DNA of 64,000 nucleotides from Geothermobacter hydrogeniphilus (GCF_002093115.1 NZ_NAAD01000017.1:1-64000); one strand, 5' to 3'. Counted from the first letter of the stretch, positions 24,608-38,543 are shown. Notes: a model not told the origin generated them from the sequence alone. Program-made: numbers and translations.

Positions 24608-25812
24608 CGGGTTGCTCCTGGCATCTCTCGGAAAATATCTTCAAGAATGTCGATCGCCTGATCGACTTCACTGCGGCTGACGATCAGCGGAGGCACCAGG
24701 CGCAGCACCTTGCCGACCGTGCAGTTGATCAGCAGGCCCTTCTGCATCGCCCGGACGACGATGTCGGCGCCCTCGATATCGAGTTCGACGCCCAGCATAA
24801 GGCCGCGGCCGCGAACCTCGCGGATAAAGGAGAAGTCCTTTTTCAGCTGTTCCAGGCGGAACCGAAGGTAGGCGCCGACGGCGATACAGTTGTCCAGCAC
24901 ATGCCCTTCGAGCAGCACCTTCATGGTGGCGATGCCGGCGGCGGCGACCAGCGGGTTGCCGCCGAAGGTTGAACCGTGGGTGCCGGGGCCGAAACTGGTG
25001 GCGACCTCCTCCGTGGACAGCATCGTGCCGATCGGCGAACCGCCGCCGAGGGCCTTGGCGAGGGTCATGATGTCCGGTTCGACGGCGTCGTGCTGGTATG
25101 CGAAGAGGTGACCGGTACGGCCGCAGCCGACCTGGACCTCGTCGAAAATCAGCAGCAGCTGGTGCCTGTCGCAGAGCTGCCGTACCTGCTTCAGGTAACC
25201 GGCGGGGGGCAGGTTGACGCCCCCTTCGCCCTGAACCGGTTCAAGTAACACGGCGCAGGTTTCGGGGGTGATCGCCGCTTCGAGGGCGTCGATCTCGCCG
25301 AAGGGGACGTAGCTGAAGCCGGGGACCGTCGGAGCGAAACCGGTCCGAACCTTGTCCTGCCCGGTGGCGCTGATGGCACCGATGGTCCGGCCATGAAAGG
25401 ATTCGAGGGCGGTGATGATGCCGGAACGGTCGGGGCCGCGCTTGTCCAGACTGTATTTGCGCGCCAGCTTGATCGCCGCCTCGTTGGCCTCGGCCCCCGA
25501 ATTGCAGAAAAAAGCCCGGTCGGCGAAACTGTTGGCGGTCAGCAGTTCGGCCAGTTCGATCTGCTGGGGGATGTGGTAGAAGTTGGAGCAGTGCAGCAGG
25601 GTCGACGCCTGCTGCTGCAGGGCCGTGACCACCTGCGGGTGACAGTGACCGAGATTGTTGACCGCGACCCCGGCCAGAAAGTCGAGATATTCCCTGCCGT
25701 CGACATCCCACAGCCGGCAGCCGGCGCCGCGTACCGGGACCAGTGGGTAGCGGCCGTAGGTGCGGGTGATGACGTGCTCTCCCCGTGATATCCAGTTGGC
25801 TGATGTGGTCAT
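24604..25812 (-). CDS. argD: Acetylornithine aminotransferase
   Basis: 402-residue class-III PLP aminotransferase of arginine synthesis. Typical blocks: LAGVAVNNLGHCHPQVV, FCNSGAEANEAAIKLAR, FDEVQVGCGRTGHLFAY and the PLP Lys in LAKALGGGSPIG. It may also act as succinyl-DAP aminotransferase in other bacteria, but DapL makes that unnecessary here. Start at 25812 (MTTSANWISRGEHV); 44 extra upstream codons fall in heptamer array C11. Confidence 0.95.
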   Translation of the reverse strand: MTTSANWISRGEHVITRTYGRYPLVPVRGAGCRLWDVDGREYLDFLAGVAVNNLGHCHPQVVTALQQQASTLLHCSNFYHIPQQIELAELLTANSFADRAFFCNSGAEANEAAIKLARKYSLDKRGPDRSGIITALESFHGRTIGAISATGQDKVRTGFAPTVPGFSYVPFGEIDALEAAITPETCAVLLEPVQGEGGVNLPPAGYLKQVRQLCDRHQLLLIFDEVQVGCGRTGHLFAYQHDAVEPDIMTLAKALGGGSPIGTMLSTEEVATSFGPGTHGSTFGGNPLVAAAGIATMKVLLEGHVLDNCIAVGAYLRFRLEQLKKDFSFIREVRGRGLMLGVELDIEGADIVVRAMQKGLLINCTVGKVLRLVPPLIVSRSEVDQAIDILEDIFREMPGATR

Positions 25813-25831
25813 ATGGTTCCCTTCGGGAACA

Positions 25832-25915
25832 GGCGCGGGGTGCGGGGCGAGGGGCGCGAGGTCGAATGGGCCGCCAGGGGCGGCCAACAGAACCTCTTGC
25901 CCCGAGCCTCGTGCC
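25832..25915. repeat. Heptamer array C11 with inverted arm
   Basis: GGCGCGG, GGTGCGG, GGCGAGG, GGCGCGA, GG (25832-25861) face CCTCTTG, CCCCGAG, CCTCGTG, CC (25893-25915). The right arm abuts the argB stop codon exactly. It lies in the argB-argD gap. Confidence 0.65.
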
Positions 25916-28241
<2,326 letters not shown>

Positions 28242-28245
<4 letters not shown>

Positions 28246-28772
28246 GGCAGCGCCTCCACGGTGATTTGCTCATTGGTGTAGATGCAGATGCCGGCGGCGA
28301 TCCGCAGTGACTGTTCGACAATGGCGCGGGCGTCGAGATCGGAATGGGCGGTCAGGGCGCGGGCGGCGGCCAGGGCGAAGCTGCCGCCGGAACCGACGGC
28401 GGCAATGCCGTCATCCGGCTCGATGACATCACCGGCGCCGGAGAGAACCAGGGTGGTTTCGCTGTCAGCGACAATCAGCAGTGCTTCGAGACGGCGCAGC
28501 ACCCGGTCGGTGCGCCAGTCCTTGGCCATCTCCACCGCGGCGCGGGTCAGGTTGCCGCGGAATTCCTTCAGTTTCGCGTCGAATTTTTCAAACAGGGTGA
28601 AGGCGTCGGCGGTGCTGCCGGCGAATCCGGCCAGGACCTGGTTGTCATGCAGTCGGCGGATTTTGCGCGCGGTATGCTTCATGACGGTGTTGCCGAGAGT
28701 GACCTGGCCGTCGCCGGCCAGGGCGACATCTTTGCCTTTGCGCACGCAGATGATAGTGGTGCCGCGGAACAT
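28242..28772 (-). CDS. hslV: ATP-dependent protease proteolytic subunit HslV
   Basis: 176-residue threonine protease. The start [13 protein letters not shown] implies removal of a short propeptide to expose the catalytic Thr of [17 protein letters not shown] and [20 protein letters not shown] are conserved blocks. The ATG at 28772 is preferred over an upstream start at 28820. It heads the hslVU-arg transcription unit. In the 106-bp region before it, a TATGAT box and a TTTGCG/CGCAAA hairpin (28829-28846) are visible, but no convincing heat-shock sigma-factor promoter. Confidence 0.96.
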
Positions 28773-28878
28773 GGGTTTCTCCTCAACGGGAACCGGAGTC
28801 CCCGAGTCGCTGCAGGTCAATTTGCGAAAAACGCAAATATATCATAGCGTGACGGGGAGAAAAAGAACGAAAGCAGCC

Positions 28879-30021
28879 TCAACGGTCTTCTTTTTCGGGC
28901 GCGAGCGGCAGGCTCAGGGAGAATGTGGCGCCACGGCCGGGGCGGCTTCGCACCTCGAGTCGCCCACCGTGCGCGCGGAGAAACTCCCGCGCGTAATAAA
29001 GCCCGAGACCGAAGCCGCGGATCTGCCCGGTGTTGTCAGGATCGATCTGGTAGAATTTTTCGAAGATTTTCTGCTGCTGATCCGGGGCGATGCCCGGCCC
29101 GTTGTCGGTCACGCTGAGTTCGATGTATTTCGCTCCGGCCGTTGCCGTCAAAGTGACCCTGCCGCCGTCGGGGGTGAATTTCAGGGCATTGTCGAGCAGC
29201 GCCCGCAGGCAGAAACTGATCTGCTCCCGGTCGACTCTGACCGCGGGCAGATCGCCCGGCAGATCGCAGACCATCTCCAGTCCGTGCCGGGTGGACTGCT
29301 CCCGCAGGTCGACCAGGATGGCGGGGACGAGATCGGCAAGATCGATCGGGGTGCGGTGGGGCGGGCGGGGGGTGAGAACCTTGTCGCTGTACTGCAGCAG
29401 ATCCTGGATGAGGCTGGCCAGGTAGCTCGACTCTTCCTGGATCAGTGCGAGGTTGCGGTGGAACGCGGCATCCGGGTGGTTTTCGAATTCCCGCGCCAGG
29501 TTCTGAATGAACAGCGAGATAACCGTAACCGGGGTCTTCAGCTTGTGCGAAATCAGGCCGAGAAAGTCGCTCTTGAGCTGATCCATCTTCTGCAGTTCGA
29601 TCAGCTCCTCGCGCAGGCTTATTTTCTCCAGCGCCTTGCCGATGGTGGTGCGCAACTGCAGCAGGTTGATCGGTTTACTGATAAAATCATCGGCGTTCAG
29701 CTTCAGTGACCGGAGAATGACCTCCTTGTCACCGTAGCCGGTCATCATCACCACCGCCCGGTTGGGATTCTGCTGCTTGATCTCCCGCAGCAGGTCAAGG
29801 CCGTTCATGCCCGGCATCATGACATCGGTCAGGACCAGGTCGACCGGTTCTCTGCCCAGTGTTTCCAGGGCTTCCCGGCCATCCGCGGCCTGCAGGGTGC
29901 GGTAGTTGTCCAGGACCCTGGCGCAGAGATCGCGGAGCACTTCTTCGTCGTCGACGATGAGAATGGTGCGATCGGACTGCCGTTGTTCCGGGGCGGGCCC
30001 CGGACGGGGCGATAATTTCAT
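28879..30021 (-). CDS. Response regulator-histidine kinase hybrid (REC-HisKA-HATPase)
   Basis: 380 residues, no membrane segment. A receiver domain (about 18-135) has the DD pair in ILIVDDEE, phospho-acceptor Asp in LVLTDVMMPG and Lys in FISKPINLLQL. A kinase core follows: H-box LGLISHKLKTPVTV, N-box LLDNALKFTP, G1 DNGPGIAP, G2 GFGLGLYYAREFL. Such REC-first kinases act as intermediate switches in cytoplasmic relays. It lies 23 bases downstream of alaS in the same direction, so they may share a transcript, though the pathway is unknown. Confidence 0.9.
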   Translation of the reverse strand: MKLSPRPGPAPEQRQSDRTILIVDDEEVLRDLCARVLDNYRTLQAADGREALETLGREPVDLVLTDVMMPGMNGLDLLREIKQQNPNRAVVMMTGYGDKEVILRSLKLNADDFISKPINLLQLRTTIGKALEKISLREELIELQKMDQLKSDFLGLISHKLKTPVTVISLFIQNLAREFENHPDAAFHRNLALIQEESSYLASLIQDLLQYSDKVLTPRPPHRTPIDLADLVPAILVDLREQSTRHGLEMVCDLPGDLPAVRVDREQISFCLRALLDNALKFTPDGGRVTLTATAGAKYIELSVTDNGPGIAPDQQQKIFEKFYQIDPDNTGQIRGFGLGLYYAREFLRAHGGRLEVRSRPGRGATFSLSLPLAPEKEDR

Positions 30022-30044
30022 GAAGGTGCCGATTTCCCTTTGGT

Positions 30045-32693
30045 TCAGCCGCCCAGTTGCTCCTTGATCAGTGTCGTGGTCTGTTCAAGAGTAGCGGCCA
30101 GCTTGGCCGGCTCGCTGCCGCCGGCCTGGGCCAGGTCGGGGCGACCGCCGCCCCGGCCGCCGATGCCGGCGGCCAGTTTGCCGATCAGTTGTCCGGCATG
30201 CAGCCGGTCAGTCAGGTCTTTGCTGACGGCGACCAGCAGGTTGGCCTTGCCGTTGAATTCACAGCCGAGGGCCAGCACGCCGCTGCCGAGTTTGTCGCGC
30301 AGCTTGTCGGCCATCTCGCGCAGCTGTTTGCCGTTCATGCTTTCCACCGGCGTGGCCAGCACCTTGATGCCGGCGACCTCAACCGTTTTGGCCAGCAGAT
30401 CTCCGGCCTGGCCGGCCTGCAGTTCAGAGCGCAGTCTGCTGACTTCCCGTTCCAGTTCCTTCTGCTGTTCGAGCAGTTTTTCCAGCCGCTGCGGCAACTG
30501 CTCCGGGTCGGCTTTGATCAGGCCGGCCGCGCCGTTGAGAACCTGTTGCTGCTGTTGTACCCGTTCCAGGGCGCACTGGCCGGTGACCGCCTCGATGCGG
30601 CGGACGCCGGCGGCGATGCCGCCTTCGGAAATGATGCGGAACAGGCCGATGTCGCCGGCCGCCTCGGCATGGGTGCCGCCGCACAGTTCTTTACTGTAAT
30701 CATCAATGCTGATGACCCGCACCACATCCCCGTATTTTTCACCGAACAGGGCCATGGCGCCGGCTTCCCTGGCGGCATCAGCGGACATCTCCTCGGCCTG
30801 GACTGCGGCATTGGCGCGGATCTGGCGATTGACCTCGATTTCGATGCGGCGCAGTTCGTCGTCGCTGAGAGGGGAGAAATGGGTGAAGTCGAAACGCAGC
30901 CGCTCCGGTTCGACCAGCGAGCCGGCCTGCTTGACATGGTCGCCGAGGATGCGCTGCATGGCCGCCTGCAGCAGGTGGGTGGCGGTATGGTTGATGACAA
31001 TCTGCCGGCGGCGTTCGGCGTCAACCCGCAGGGTGGCCCGATCACCGGTCCGGATGGCCCCGGTGACCACTTCGCAGAGGTGGACGTGAAGATCCGGCAG
31101 CGGTTTCCTGGTGTCGAGAATGCGCAGCGTCGCGTTGGCCGTGCAGATCTCGCCGGTGTCGCCGACCTGGCCGCCCGATTCCCCATAGCAGGGGGTGACG
31201 GCGGTGATGACGTCGACGGTTTCGCCGCAGGCCGCTTCGTCGATCCGTTCGCCGCCGCGGACCAGGGCCAGCACGTCTCCCTGGTCTTCAAGGGTCTGGT
31301 AGCCGCTGAAACGGCTGCGGATGCCGGCGTCGACCAATTGCTTGTAAACCGCCGAAATCGCTTCCTCTCCGGATCCCTTCCAGTGCTCGCGGGCCTTGGC
31401 GCGTTGCTGCTCCATGCAGCTTTCGAAGCCTTCCTCATCCAGGCTGAAACCGTCCTTTTCGACGATGTCGGCGGTCAGGTCGACCGGAAAGCCATAGGTG
31501 TCGTAGAGTTTGAAAACCGTCTCGCCGGGGATGCGGGACCGGCCGTCGGCTTTGAGCTTGGCCACTTCGTCCTGCAGAATCCGCAGGCCGTTGCCGAGGG
31601 TCTGGATGAAACGATGTTCCTCGTTCTGCACCACCCTGGCGACGAAATCCCGGCGTTCGGCTTCCTCGGGGTAGGCCTCGGCCATGAACTCAAGTACGAA
31701 TACGGCGGTCCGGTAGAGGATCGGGTCTTCGAAGCCGAGCATCTTGGCATGACGCATGGCGCGCCGCATGATCCGCCGCAGCACGTAGCCGCGGCCCTCG
31801 TTGGAGGGGAGCACGCCGTCGGCGATCAGGTAGGCGGTGGCGCGGCTGTGGTCGGCCAGGACCCGCATCGAGACATCATCGTCTTCCCGGTCGCCGTAAC
31901 GCTTGCCGGAGAGCTGCTCGATATTGCGGATCACGTCCCGCAGCAGGTCGGTGTCGTAATTGGAGGTGACTCCCTGCATCACGGTGGTGATCCGTTCCAG
32001 TCCCATGCCGGTATCGACGGCCGGTTTCGGCAACGGCACCAGGGTGCCATCCGGTTGACGGTCGAACTGCATGAAGACGTTGTTCCAGATCTCCATGTAG
32101 CGGTCGCAGTCGCAGCCGACGGCGCAGTCGGGACTGCCGCAGCCGGTGCCGGGGCCGTTGTCCCAGAAGATTTCCGAACAGGGGCCGCAGGGACCGGTGT
32201 CGCCCATCGACCAGAAATTGTCCTTTTCACCGAAGCGGAAGATCCGTTCTTTCGGAACCCCCTCCTGCTTGTGCCAGATGTCGGCCGCCTCGTCATCGTC
32301 GGTGTAGACGGTGACATAGAGGCGGTCAGTGTCGAGCTGCAGCTCTCCGGTGAGGAACTCCCAGGCGAAGGCGATGGCTTCCGGTTTGAAATAATCACCG
32401 AAGGAGAAGTTGCCGAGCATTTCGAAGAAGGTGTGGTGGCGGGCGGTGCGGCCGACGTTCTCGAGGTCGTTGTGCTTGCCGCCGGCGCGGACACATTTCT
32501 GCGAGGACACGGCACGGACATAGCTGCGTTTTTCGGCGCCGAGAAAGCAGTCCTTGAACTGGTTCATGCCGGCGTTGGTGAACAGCAGGGTCGGATCGTT
32601 GTGCGGCACCAGGGAGGAGGAGGAGACGATGGTGTGTCCCCTGGCGGCAAAGTAGTCGAGAAATTTCTGGCGGATCTGGCTTCCGGTCAACAT
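30045..32693 (-). CDS. alaS: Alanyl-tRNA synthetase
   Basis: 882 residues, full length. The class II catalytic domain begins [20 protein letters not shown]; the tRNA-recognition part follows. The editing domain has [10 protein letters not shown] (HxxxH zinc ligands) and [14 protein letters not shown] coiled-coil/C-Ala region ([22 protein letters not shown]) and the DHHA1-type C-terminus [17 protein letters not shown] complete it. Located between recX and the REC-kinase. Confidence 0.98.
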   Translation of the reverse strand: MLTGSQIRQKFLDYFAARGHTIVSSSSLVPHNDPTLLFTNAGMNQFKDCFLGAEKRSYVRAVSSQKCVRAGGKHNDLENVGRTARHHTFFEMLGNFSFGDYFKPEAIAFAWEFLTGELQLDTDRLYVTVYTDDDEAADIWHKQEGVPKERIFRFGEKDNFWSMGDTGPCGPCSEIFWDNGPGTGCGSPDCAVGCDCDRYMEIWNNVFMQFDRQPDGTLVPLPKPAVDTGMGLERITTVMQGVTSNYDTDLLRDVIRNIEQLSGKRYGDREDDDVSMRVLADHSRATAYLIADGVLPSNEGRGYVLRRIMRRAMRHAKMLGFEDPILYRTAVFVLEFMAEAYPEEAERRDFVARVVQNEEHRFIQTLGNGLRILQDEVAKLKADGRSRIPGETVFKLYDTYGFPVDLTADIVEKDGFSLDEEGFESCMEQQRAKAREHWKGSGEEAISAVYKQLVDAGIRSRFSGYQTLEDQGDVLALVRGGERIDEAACGETVDVITAVTPCYGESGGQVGDTGEICTANATLRILDTRKPLPDLHVHLCEVVTGAIRTGDRATLRVDAERRRQIVINHTATHLLQAAMQRILGDHVKQAGSLVEPERLRFDFTHFSPLSDDELRRIEIEVNRQIRANAAVQAEEMSADAAREAGAMALFGEKYGDVVRVISIDDYSKELCGGTHAEAAGDIGLFRIISEGGIAAGVRRIEAVTGQCALERVQQQQQVLNGAAGLIKADPEQLPQRLEKLLEQQKELEREVSRLRSELQAGQAGDLLAKTVEVAGIKVLATPVESMNGKQLREMADKLRDKLGSGVLALGCEFNGKANLLVAVSKDLTDRLHAGQLIGKLAAGIGGRGGGRPDLAQAGGSEPAKLAATLEQTTTLIKEQLGG

Positions 32694-32710
32694 GTCTGGT
32701 GCATCCTTCT

Positions 32711-33202
32711 TTATCGTTCACTGTTGAGCGCGGCGAGAATCTCCCCGAGGGGAAATCCGCGGCGCAGAAAAAAATTGACCACCCGGCGACGCCGGGCGTC
32801 ATCCGCCCGGGCATAGTCAAATCCTGGATAGCGTCGCGCGGCCAGGTCGCTGATCAGGTTTCCGCGGTCGGTCCGGGCGTCGACAGCGGCGCAGGCCTGT
32901 TCCACCAGGCTGCTTTCAATCCCGCGTTTTTTCAGTTCAAGTTCCAGGCGCCGGCCGACCGCCCGGCCGCTGCCGGCGAGGCTGCGGGCGAGCTGTTCGG
33001 CATAGCGGCGATCATCCAGGTAGCCGAGCTGCCGGCAGCGTTCCAGGACCTCCGCAACGGCCGCGGTGTCAAAACCGCGCCGCAACAATTTGCGCTGCAA
33101 CTCGGCGCGGCTGTGGTCCCGGCGGGTGAGCATTCGCAGGGCCACGGGCCAGGGGTCCTGCTCCCGTGCCCCGGAGCGATTCTTGCGCTCCCGGTCATCC
33201 AC
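32711..33202 (-). CDS. recX: RecA regulator RecX
   Basis: 163 residues with three RecX-type helical repeats. Signature blocks: [63 protein letters not shown]. It limits RecA filament growth. Here it lies two genes downstream of recA with pilT between, an arrangement remembered from Geobacter; it ends 18 bases before alaS. Confidence 0.92.
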   Translation of the reverse strand: MDDRERKNRSGAREQDPWPVALRMLTRRDHSRAELQRKLLRRGFDTAAVAEVLERCRQLGYLDDRRYAEQLARSLAGSGRAVGRRLELELKKRGIESSLVEQACAAVDARTDRGNLISDLAARRYPGFDYARADDARRRRVVNFFLRRGFPLGEILAALNSER

Positions 33203-33204
33203 GC

Positions 33205-34377
33205 CTAGAGACGGTCGAGGTGGATGGTCTCGCCATCCTTGAGGACATCCCGTCCCTCGATCTTGGCATCCTTGTCCTCAAAATCTTCCCAGGTGCCGTC
33301 CGAGGTGGAGGAGACTCCCGACATCTTGAGTTTGAAATCATCGGGGTTGGAACTTTGTCGCAGGGCTTCGTCGAAGGTGATCAGCTTCTTCTGCAGCAGC
33401 TGCATCAGCGACTGGTCGAAGGTCTGCATGCCGTAGGCGACATAGCCCTGGGCGATGGTGTCGCGCAGCAGTCTGGTCTTTTCCTTGTCCTCGATCAGTT
33501 CCCGTACCCGTGCCGAGGAAACCATCACCTCGATGGCCGGCACCCGGCCCTTGCCGTCGGCGCGCGGTACCAGCCGCTGGGAGATGACCCCCTTGAGGAT
33601 CGACGCCAGCTGCATGCGGACCTGGCGCTGCTGGTAGGGGGGAAAGACGCCGATGATCCGGTTGATGGTCTCCGGGGCGTCGACCGTGTGCAGGGTGGAG
33701 AGCACCAGGTGACCGGTTTCGGCGGCGGTGATGGCGGTCTCGATGGTCTCGTAGTCGCGCATCTCGCCGACCAGGATGACATCCGGGTCCTGGCGCAGGG
33801 CACTCTTCAGGGCGATGTCGAAGCCCTCGGTGTCGAAGCCGACTTCGCGCTGGTTGATGATGCTCTTCTTGTCGCGGTGCAGGTACTCGATCGGGTCCTC
33901 GATGGTGACGATGTGAGCGGTGCGGTGGTTGTTGATGTGATCGAGCAGGGCCGACAGGGTGGTCGACTTGCCGGAACCGGTGGCGCCGGTCACCAGGATC
34001 ATGCCGCGCGGTTCATCGGCCAGTTTTTTCAGCACCGGAGGCAGCAGCAGCTGGTCGATGCTCTTGGATTCAAAGGGGATGGTCCGGAATACCAGGGACA
34101 CCGAGCCGCGCTGCAGAAAGGCGTTGACGCGGAAGCGGCCGAGTCCGGGAACCCCGTAGGAGAGGTCGACTTCGTGGACATCCTCCATCCGCGCCCGCTG
34201 AACATCGTTCATGATGTCGTGGGCGATCTGCCGGGTCTCCTCCGGGCTGATGCGCGGCGCTTTCGGCAACGGACGCAGGCTGCCGTCGATGCGATAGATC
34301 GGCGGCAGCCCTGCCTTGAGGTGGATATCGGACGCCCGGGCCTTGAGCGCCAGTCCAAGAATATCATTCAGTTCCAT
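33205..34377 (-). CDS. pilT: Type IV pilus retraction ATPase PilT
   Basis: 390 residues. Motifs of the PilT family: ARASDIHLKAGLPPIYRIDG at the start, Walker A TGATGSGKSTTLSALL, Asp box EDPIEYLHRDKKSIINQREVG, Walker B DPDVILVGEMRDYET, His box LVLSTLHTVDAPE. It powers pilus retraction. The acidic, unconserved tail after residue 345 (SSTSDGTWEDFEDKDAK) is longer than in typical PilT. No other pilus genes are nearby; the gene sits between recA and recX. PilU is an alternative. Confidence 0.92.
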   Translation of the reverse strand: MELNDILGLALKARASDIHLKAGLPPIYRIDGSLRPLPKAPRISPEETRQIAHDIMNDVQRARMEDVHEVDLSYGVPGLGRFRVNAFLQRGSVSLVFRTIPFESKSIDQLLLPPVLKKLADEPRGMILVTGATGSGKSTTLSALLDHINNHRTAHIVTIEDPIEYLHRDKKSIINQREVGFDTEGFDIALKSALRQDPDVILVGEMRDYETIETAITAAETGHLVLSTLHTVDAPETINRIIGVFPPYQQRQVRMQLASILKGVISQRLVPRADGKGRVPAIEVMVSSARVRELIEDKEKTRLLRDTIAQGYVAYGMQTFDQSLMQLLQKKLITFDEALRQSSNPDDFKLKMSGVSSTSDGTWEDFEDKDAKIEGRDVLKDGETIHLDRL

Positions 34378-34380
34378 GCG

Positions 34381-35412
<1,032 letters not shown>

Positions 35413-35454
35413 GTCCTCCCGTTCAGGTTGGGATCAGGTTAGTCCGGTGTCGTG

Positions 35455-36057
35455 TCAGGATATGTCACACTGTCCAAGTGGAACCTTTGCCCGCGGCAGG
35501 TGCCGGGCGCCGCCGGGCAGCAGGCGGCTTTCATAGAGCACCATGCTGCCGATGCGAAGCCGTCCGCCGTCAACGGCGCCGAGTCGGGTCAGCGGTTCGC
35601 TCAGGTCAAGCGGCCGGCCCCGGATGCGACCGAGAGTCAGGTGCGGGCGGAACGGTTTCGCGTCCGGCGGGATGCCGCAGCTGCGAAGTGCGTCATCAAG
35701 TTTTCGGTGCAGTCGGGTCAGCCGCGTGAGCGAATCCGGCCCCAGCCAGATGACCCGCGCCCGGCGTGGTGTCGGGAAGGCACCGAGCTGCTGAAGGTGG
35801 ATTTCGAAGGCCGCGCTTAAACGAGCTACCGATAGCATAGAAACAGCAACTTGTTCAAGCGTTTCCTCGTTCCAGTCTCCCAGGAAACGGAGGGTCAGGT
35901 GGAGGCTGTCAAGTCGGCTCCAGCGGATTGGCGGAAGGATGGCGGCCATCTGCCGTTGAATGGCCGCGAGATGTTTTCTGCATTCTTCCGGCAGCGGGAT
36001 GGCGATAAAGCTGCGGCGGAGGTCGGCAGCTTCAGGTCCCGGTGGCGGCGACGGCAT
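35455..36057 (-). CDS. thpR: RNA 2',3'-cyclic phosphodiesterase (LigT/ThpR)
   Basis: 200 residues of the 2H phosphoesterase family. The two H-x-T/L-x motifs appear as DSLHLTLRFLG near residue 55 and FRPHLTLGRIRG near 140. It opens 2',3'-cyclic phosphates on RNA. The ATG at 36057 has a good AGGGGAG ribosome site and overlaps the upstream kinase gene by 26 bases. The product ends 52 bases before recA. Confidence 0.9.
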   Translation of the reverse strand: MPSPPPGPEAADLRRSFIAIPLPEECRKHLAAIQRQMAAILPPIRWSRLDSLHLTLRFLGDWNEETLEQVAVSMLSVARLSAAFEIHLQQLGAFPTPRRARVIWLGPDSLTRLTRLHRKLDDALRSCGIPPDAKPFRPHLTLGRIRGRPLDLSEPLTRLGAVDGGRLRIGSMVLYESRLLPGGARHLPRAKVPLGQCDIS

Positions 36058-38023
36058 CCGTCTCCCCTTCAAGCGGCAGTACGATGTGGAAACTGCTGCC
36101 CCGACCGCCGTCGGCAGTGCCGGCCGATTCGACCCAGATCATCCCGCCGTGGGCTTCGATCATGCCGCGCACCAGGGTCAGGCCGAGGCCGACTCCCTTG
36201 CCGCCGAAACTGGCCTGCGAAGTGTGGTGACTGGTGATCTCACCGACTTCATAGAACTTGTCGAAGATACGGACCTGCTCTTCAGGGTCGATGCCGACTC
36301 CGGTATCGCGGATGGTCAACTGCAGGTAGGCGGGATGCAGCGGGCGATCGAAGAAGTTGGTGGTGAAGGGTTTCAACGTTTCCTTGCGGCCGACCAGGTC
36401 GGCGGCCGCAATATTCCGCCCGGTAATGTCGATCATGCCGCCGGGCGGGGTGAACTTGGCGGCATTTTCCAGCAACCGCTGCACGGCCCGCCGCAGATGG
36501 TCGGGGTCGCCGTACAATTCGATTTCGGGCAGCAGGTCGATGGAAAGCTGCAGCTGCAGCTTTTCCAGACGGCTCTCCAGGTTGCTGCCGATGCTTGAGA
36601 GCAGCGGGACCAGGCGGATCTTTTCCTTGCCGAGGTAGATGCTCTGGGCTTCAAGCCTGGCCACTTCGAGCAGATCGTTGACAATTTCCTGCAACCGCTC
36701 ACCCCCGCGATGGACCGCCTGCAGCAGTTGCCGCTGCTGTTGATTCAGCAATTCGCTGTTGTCGAGCAGCAGTTCCGATCCGGAAAGAATGTAGGTCAGC
36801 GGGGTGCGCAGCTCATGGGAGGCCAGGGCGAGGAAATTGTTTTTCATCCGTTCCAGGCGTTCCAGGGTGCGGGTCGCTTCCTGCTGGCGGCGCAGGTTTT
36901 CCTTCAACCGGTGGCGGGACGCCTCGAGCTCCCGGTTGCTGGCCTCGGTCAGCCGGTTCTGCCAGCGCAGGGCATCGAGCAGCTCGGCCCCTTCGACGGC
37001 GGTTCCGGCCTGGCGGCCGATGGCCATCAGCAGTTGGGTCTCCTCGCGGGTGAAGACCCGTGCCTTGCGGCTGTAAATGAAGAGAACGCCGAGGGTGCGG
37101 GCAGCGATTCCGATCGGAACCGCCAGAAATCCTTTCCAGCCGTCCTCCAGAACCGTCTTCGACCAGCGTCGTCGATCATGGTTGAGGTCGGTGGTGGAAC
37201 GCGGCCGGCCGTTGCTGATCACCCTGCCGATCAGCCCCTGGTCGGGGCGGATGCGGGCCAGTTCCCGGTTGACCTCGGAGGAGATGTTCAGACCGGCCGC
37301 AAGGTGCAGGGCGCTGCCGGCATGCCGCAGCAGGAAAATGCCGCCGCCGGTGGTGTCGAGGGTTTCGACGACCGTTTTCAGCAGTCCGTTGAGCAGGCTC
37401 TGCAGATCCTGACTGGAGGCGGCGCTGTGGGCGATGCGGTTGAGCAGGGCCAGGTCGCGGTTTTTACGACGCAGTTCGTTTTCAATCTGCTTGATCGTGG
37501 TGACGTCGCGGACGGTTCCGTGAACTACCTGCTCATTGCCCAGGGTGCCGAGCCGGGCATGGACAGCGCCGATGAAGGTCGAGCCGTCCTTGCGGCGGAA
37601 CAGCAGTTCCCCCTCTTCTCCATAGCCGTACTTGCGGACCTTCTTGACCAGGCGCTGGTAGCGGCGTTTCTGGTGTCCGGGAAACAGGTTGTCGAGATTC
37701 ATCCCGGCCAGTTCCGCGGCGGAATAGCCGAGCAGTTCACAGACGGCCCGGTTCTGTTCCACCAGGCGCTCGCCGGCGGCATCGAGAAAAAACATCGCGT
37801 CACCGGCAAAGGTGAGCAATTGCCGGCTGCGCAGGCGGGCCGCGCTGACGTCCTGTTCCAGCGTGTCGATGTGCCGCTGCCGGGCTTCCAGCTCCGCGGC
37901 AAGCTTGCGAGCCTGTCTCCGGCTGCGGGCCAGTGCCAGGCCGAGGATGAAGAAGGCCGCCAGGAGAAGCAGGAACAGGATCAGACCGGCAACGGTTGAA
38001 AGTTCGGTGAGCGGCAACGGCAT
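36032..38023 (-). CDS. Membrane-anchored PAS-GAF sensor histidine kinase
   Basis: 663 residues. One N-terminal membrane helix (LILFLLLLAAFFILGLALA, 14-32), then a coiled coil, a PAS domain (about 70-180, AVCELLGYSAAELAGMN, GAVHARLG), a GAF domain (about 205-345, PDQGLIGRVISNGRPR), HisKA with LALASHELRTPLTYI, and HATPase with LLENAAKFTPPGG, DTGVGIDPEE and GKGVGLGLTLVRGMIEAHGG. No receiver or partner regulator is adjacent. It starts one base after the pncC/cinA stop. Signal unknown; GAF suggests a small ligand or redox cue. Confidence 0.9.
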   Translation of the reverse strand: MPLPLTELSTVAGLILFLLLLAAFFILGLALARSRRQARKLAAELEARQRHIDTLEQDVSAARLRSRQLLTFAGDAMFFLDAAGERLVEQNRAVCELLGYSAAELAGMNLDNLFPGHQKRRYQRLVKKVRKYGYGEEGELLFRRKDGSTFIGAVHARLGTLGNEQVVHGTVRDVTTIKQIENELRRKNRDLALLNRIAHSAASSQDLQSLLNGLLKTVVETLDTTGGGIFLLRHAGSALHLAAGLNISSEVNRELARIRPDQGLIGRVISNGRPRSTTDLNHDRRRWSKTVLEDGWKGFLAVPIGIAARTLGVLFIYSRKARVFTREETQLLMAIGRQAGTAVEGAELLDALRWQNRLTEASNRELEASRHRLKENLRRQQEATRTLERLERMKNNFLALASHELRTPLTYILSGSELLLDNSELLNQQQRQLLQAVHRGGERLQEIVNDLLEVARLEAQSIYLGKEKIRLVPLLSSIGSNLESRLEKLQLQLSIDLLPEIELYGDPDHLRRAVQRLLENAAKFTPPGGMIDITGRNIAAADLVGRKETLKPFTTNFFDRPLHPAYLQLTIRDTGVGIDPEEQVRIFDKFYEVGEITSHHTSQASFGGKGVGLGLTLVRGMIEAHGGMIWVESAGTADGGRGSSFHIVLPLEGETDAVAATGT

Positions 38024-38024
38024 C

Positions 38025-38543
38025 TCAATCCTCCTGCAGATGCCTGCGGGCCGCGGACTGCAGCCAGTCCAGGGCCTTTGCCAGTGTCAATTCCCGGATG
38101 CGACGGCGGCTGCCGCTGAGGGACAGGCGCTCGCAGTGGAGCTGGTCGTCATCGGCCAGGGCCAGGTAGACGGTGCCGACCGGCTTCTCAGCCGTTCCGC
38201 CGCCTGGCCCGGCAATGCCGGTGACCGCCAGTCCGAGATCGGTCCCCGCCGCGGCACGAACACCGCGTGCCATGGCTTCGGCGCACTCGCTGCTGACCGC
38301 GCCGACCCCGTTGAGGATTGCTTCGGGAACCTGCAGCCAGTCCCGTTTGGCGCTATTGGCGTAGCAGACCACGCCCCGCTCGAGAAAGGCCGAGGCGCCG
38401 GGAACTTCGGTCAGCCGGGCGGCGATCAGACCGCCGGTGCAGGACTCCGCCAGCGCCAGGGTCAGACCGGAGCGGATCAGCAGCTCGGCAGTGACTTTTT
38501 CGCTGCCGGTTGGCGGAACCTCTATGTCGATGGCGTCGGTCAT
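38025..38543 (-). CDS. CinA-family nicotinamide-nucleotide amidohydrolase (PncC)
   Basis: 172 residues corresponding only to the C-terminal half of full-length CinA. Hallmarks: LALAESCTGGLIAARLTEVPGAS near 30-50, LGLAVTGIAGPGGGTAEKPVGTVY near 100-125. It deamidates NMN to NaMN in NAD recycling. The ATG at 38543 fits the domain start (TTG at 38549 would be in-frame). The 84-bp gap to pgpA holds heptamer array C4. Confidence 0.92.
   Translation of the reverse strand: MTDAIDIEVPPTGSEKVTAELLIRSGLTLALAESCTGGLIAARLTEVPGASAFLERGVVCYANSAKRDWLQVPEAILNGVGAVSSECAEAMARGVRAAAGTDLGLAVTGIAGPGGGTAEKPVGTVYLALADDDQLHCERLSLSGSRRRIRELTLAKALDWLQSAARRHLQED

Noticed and set aside
30057-32816. 919-aa frame on the + strand
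   Set aside because: Antisense to alaS. It has no recognisable domain and arises from codon bias.
35413-35454. LexA (SOS) box before recA
   Set aside because: No palindrome of a known LexA type is visible in the short gap; the promoter may lie inside thpR.
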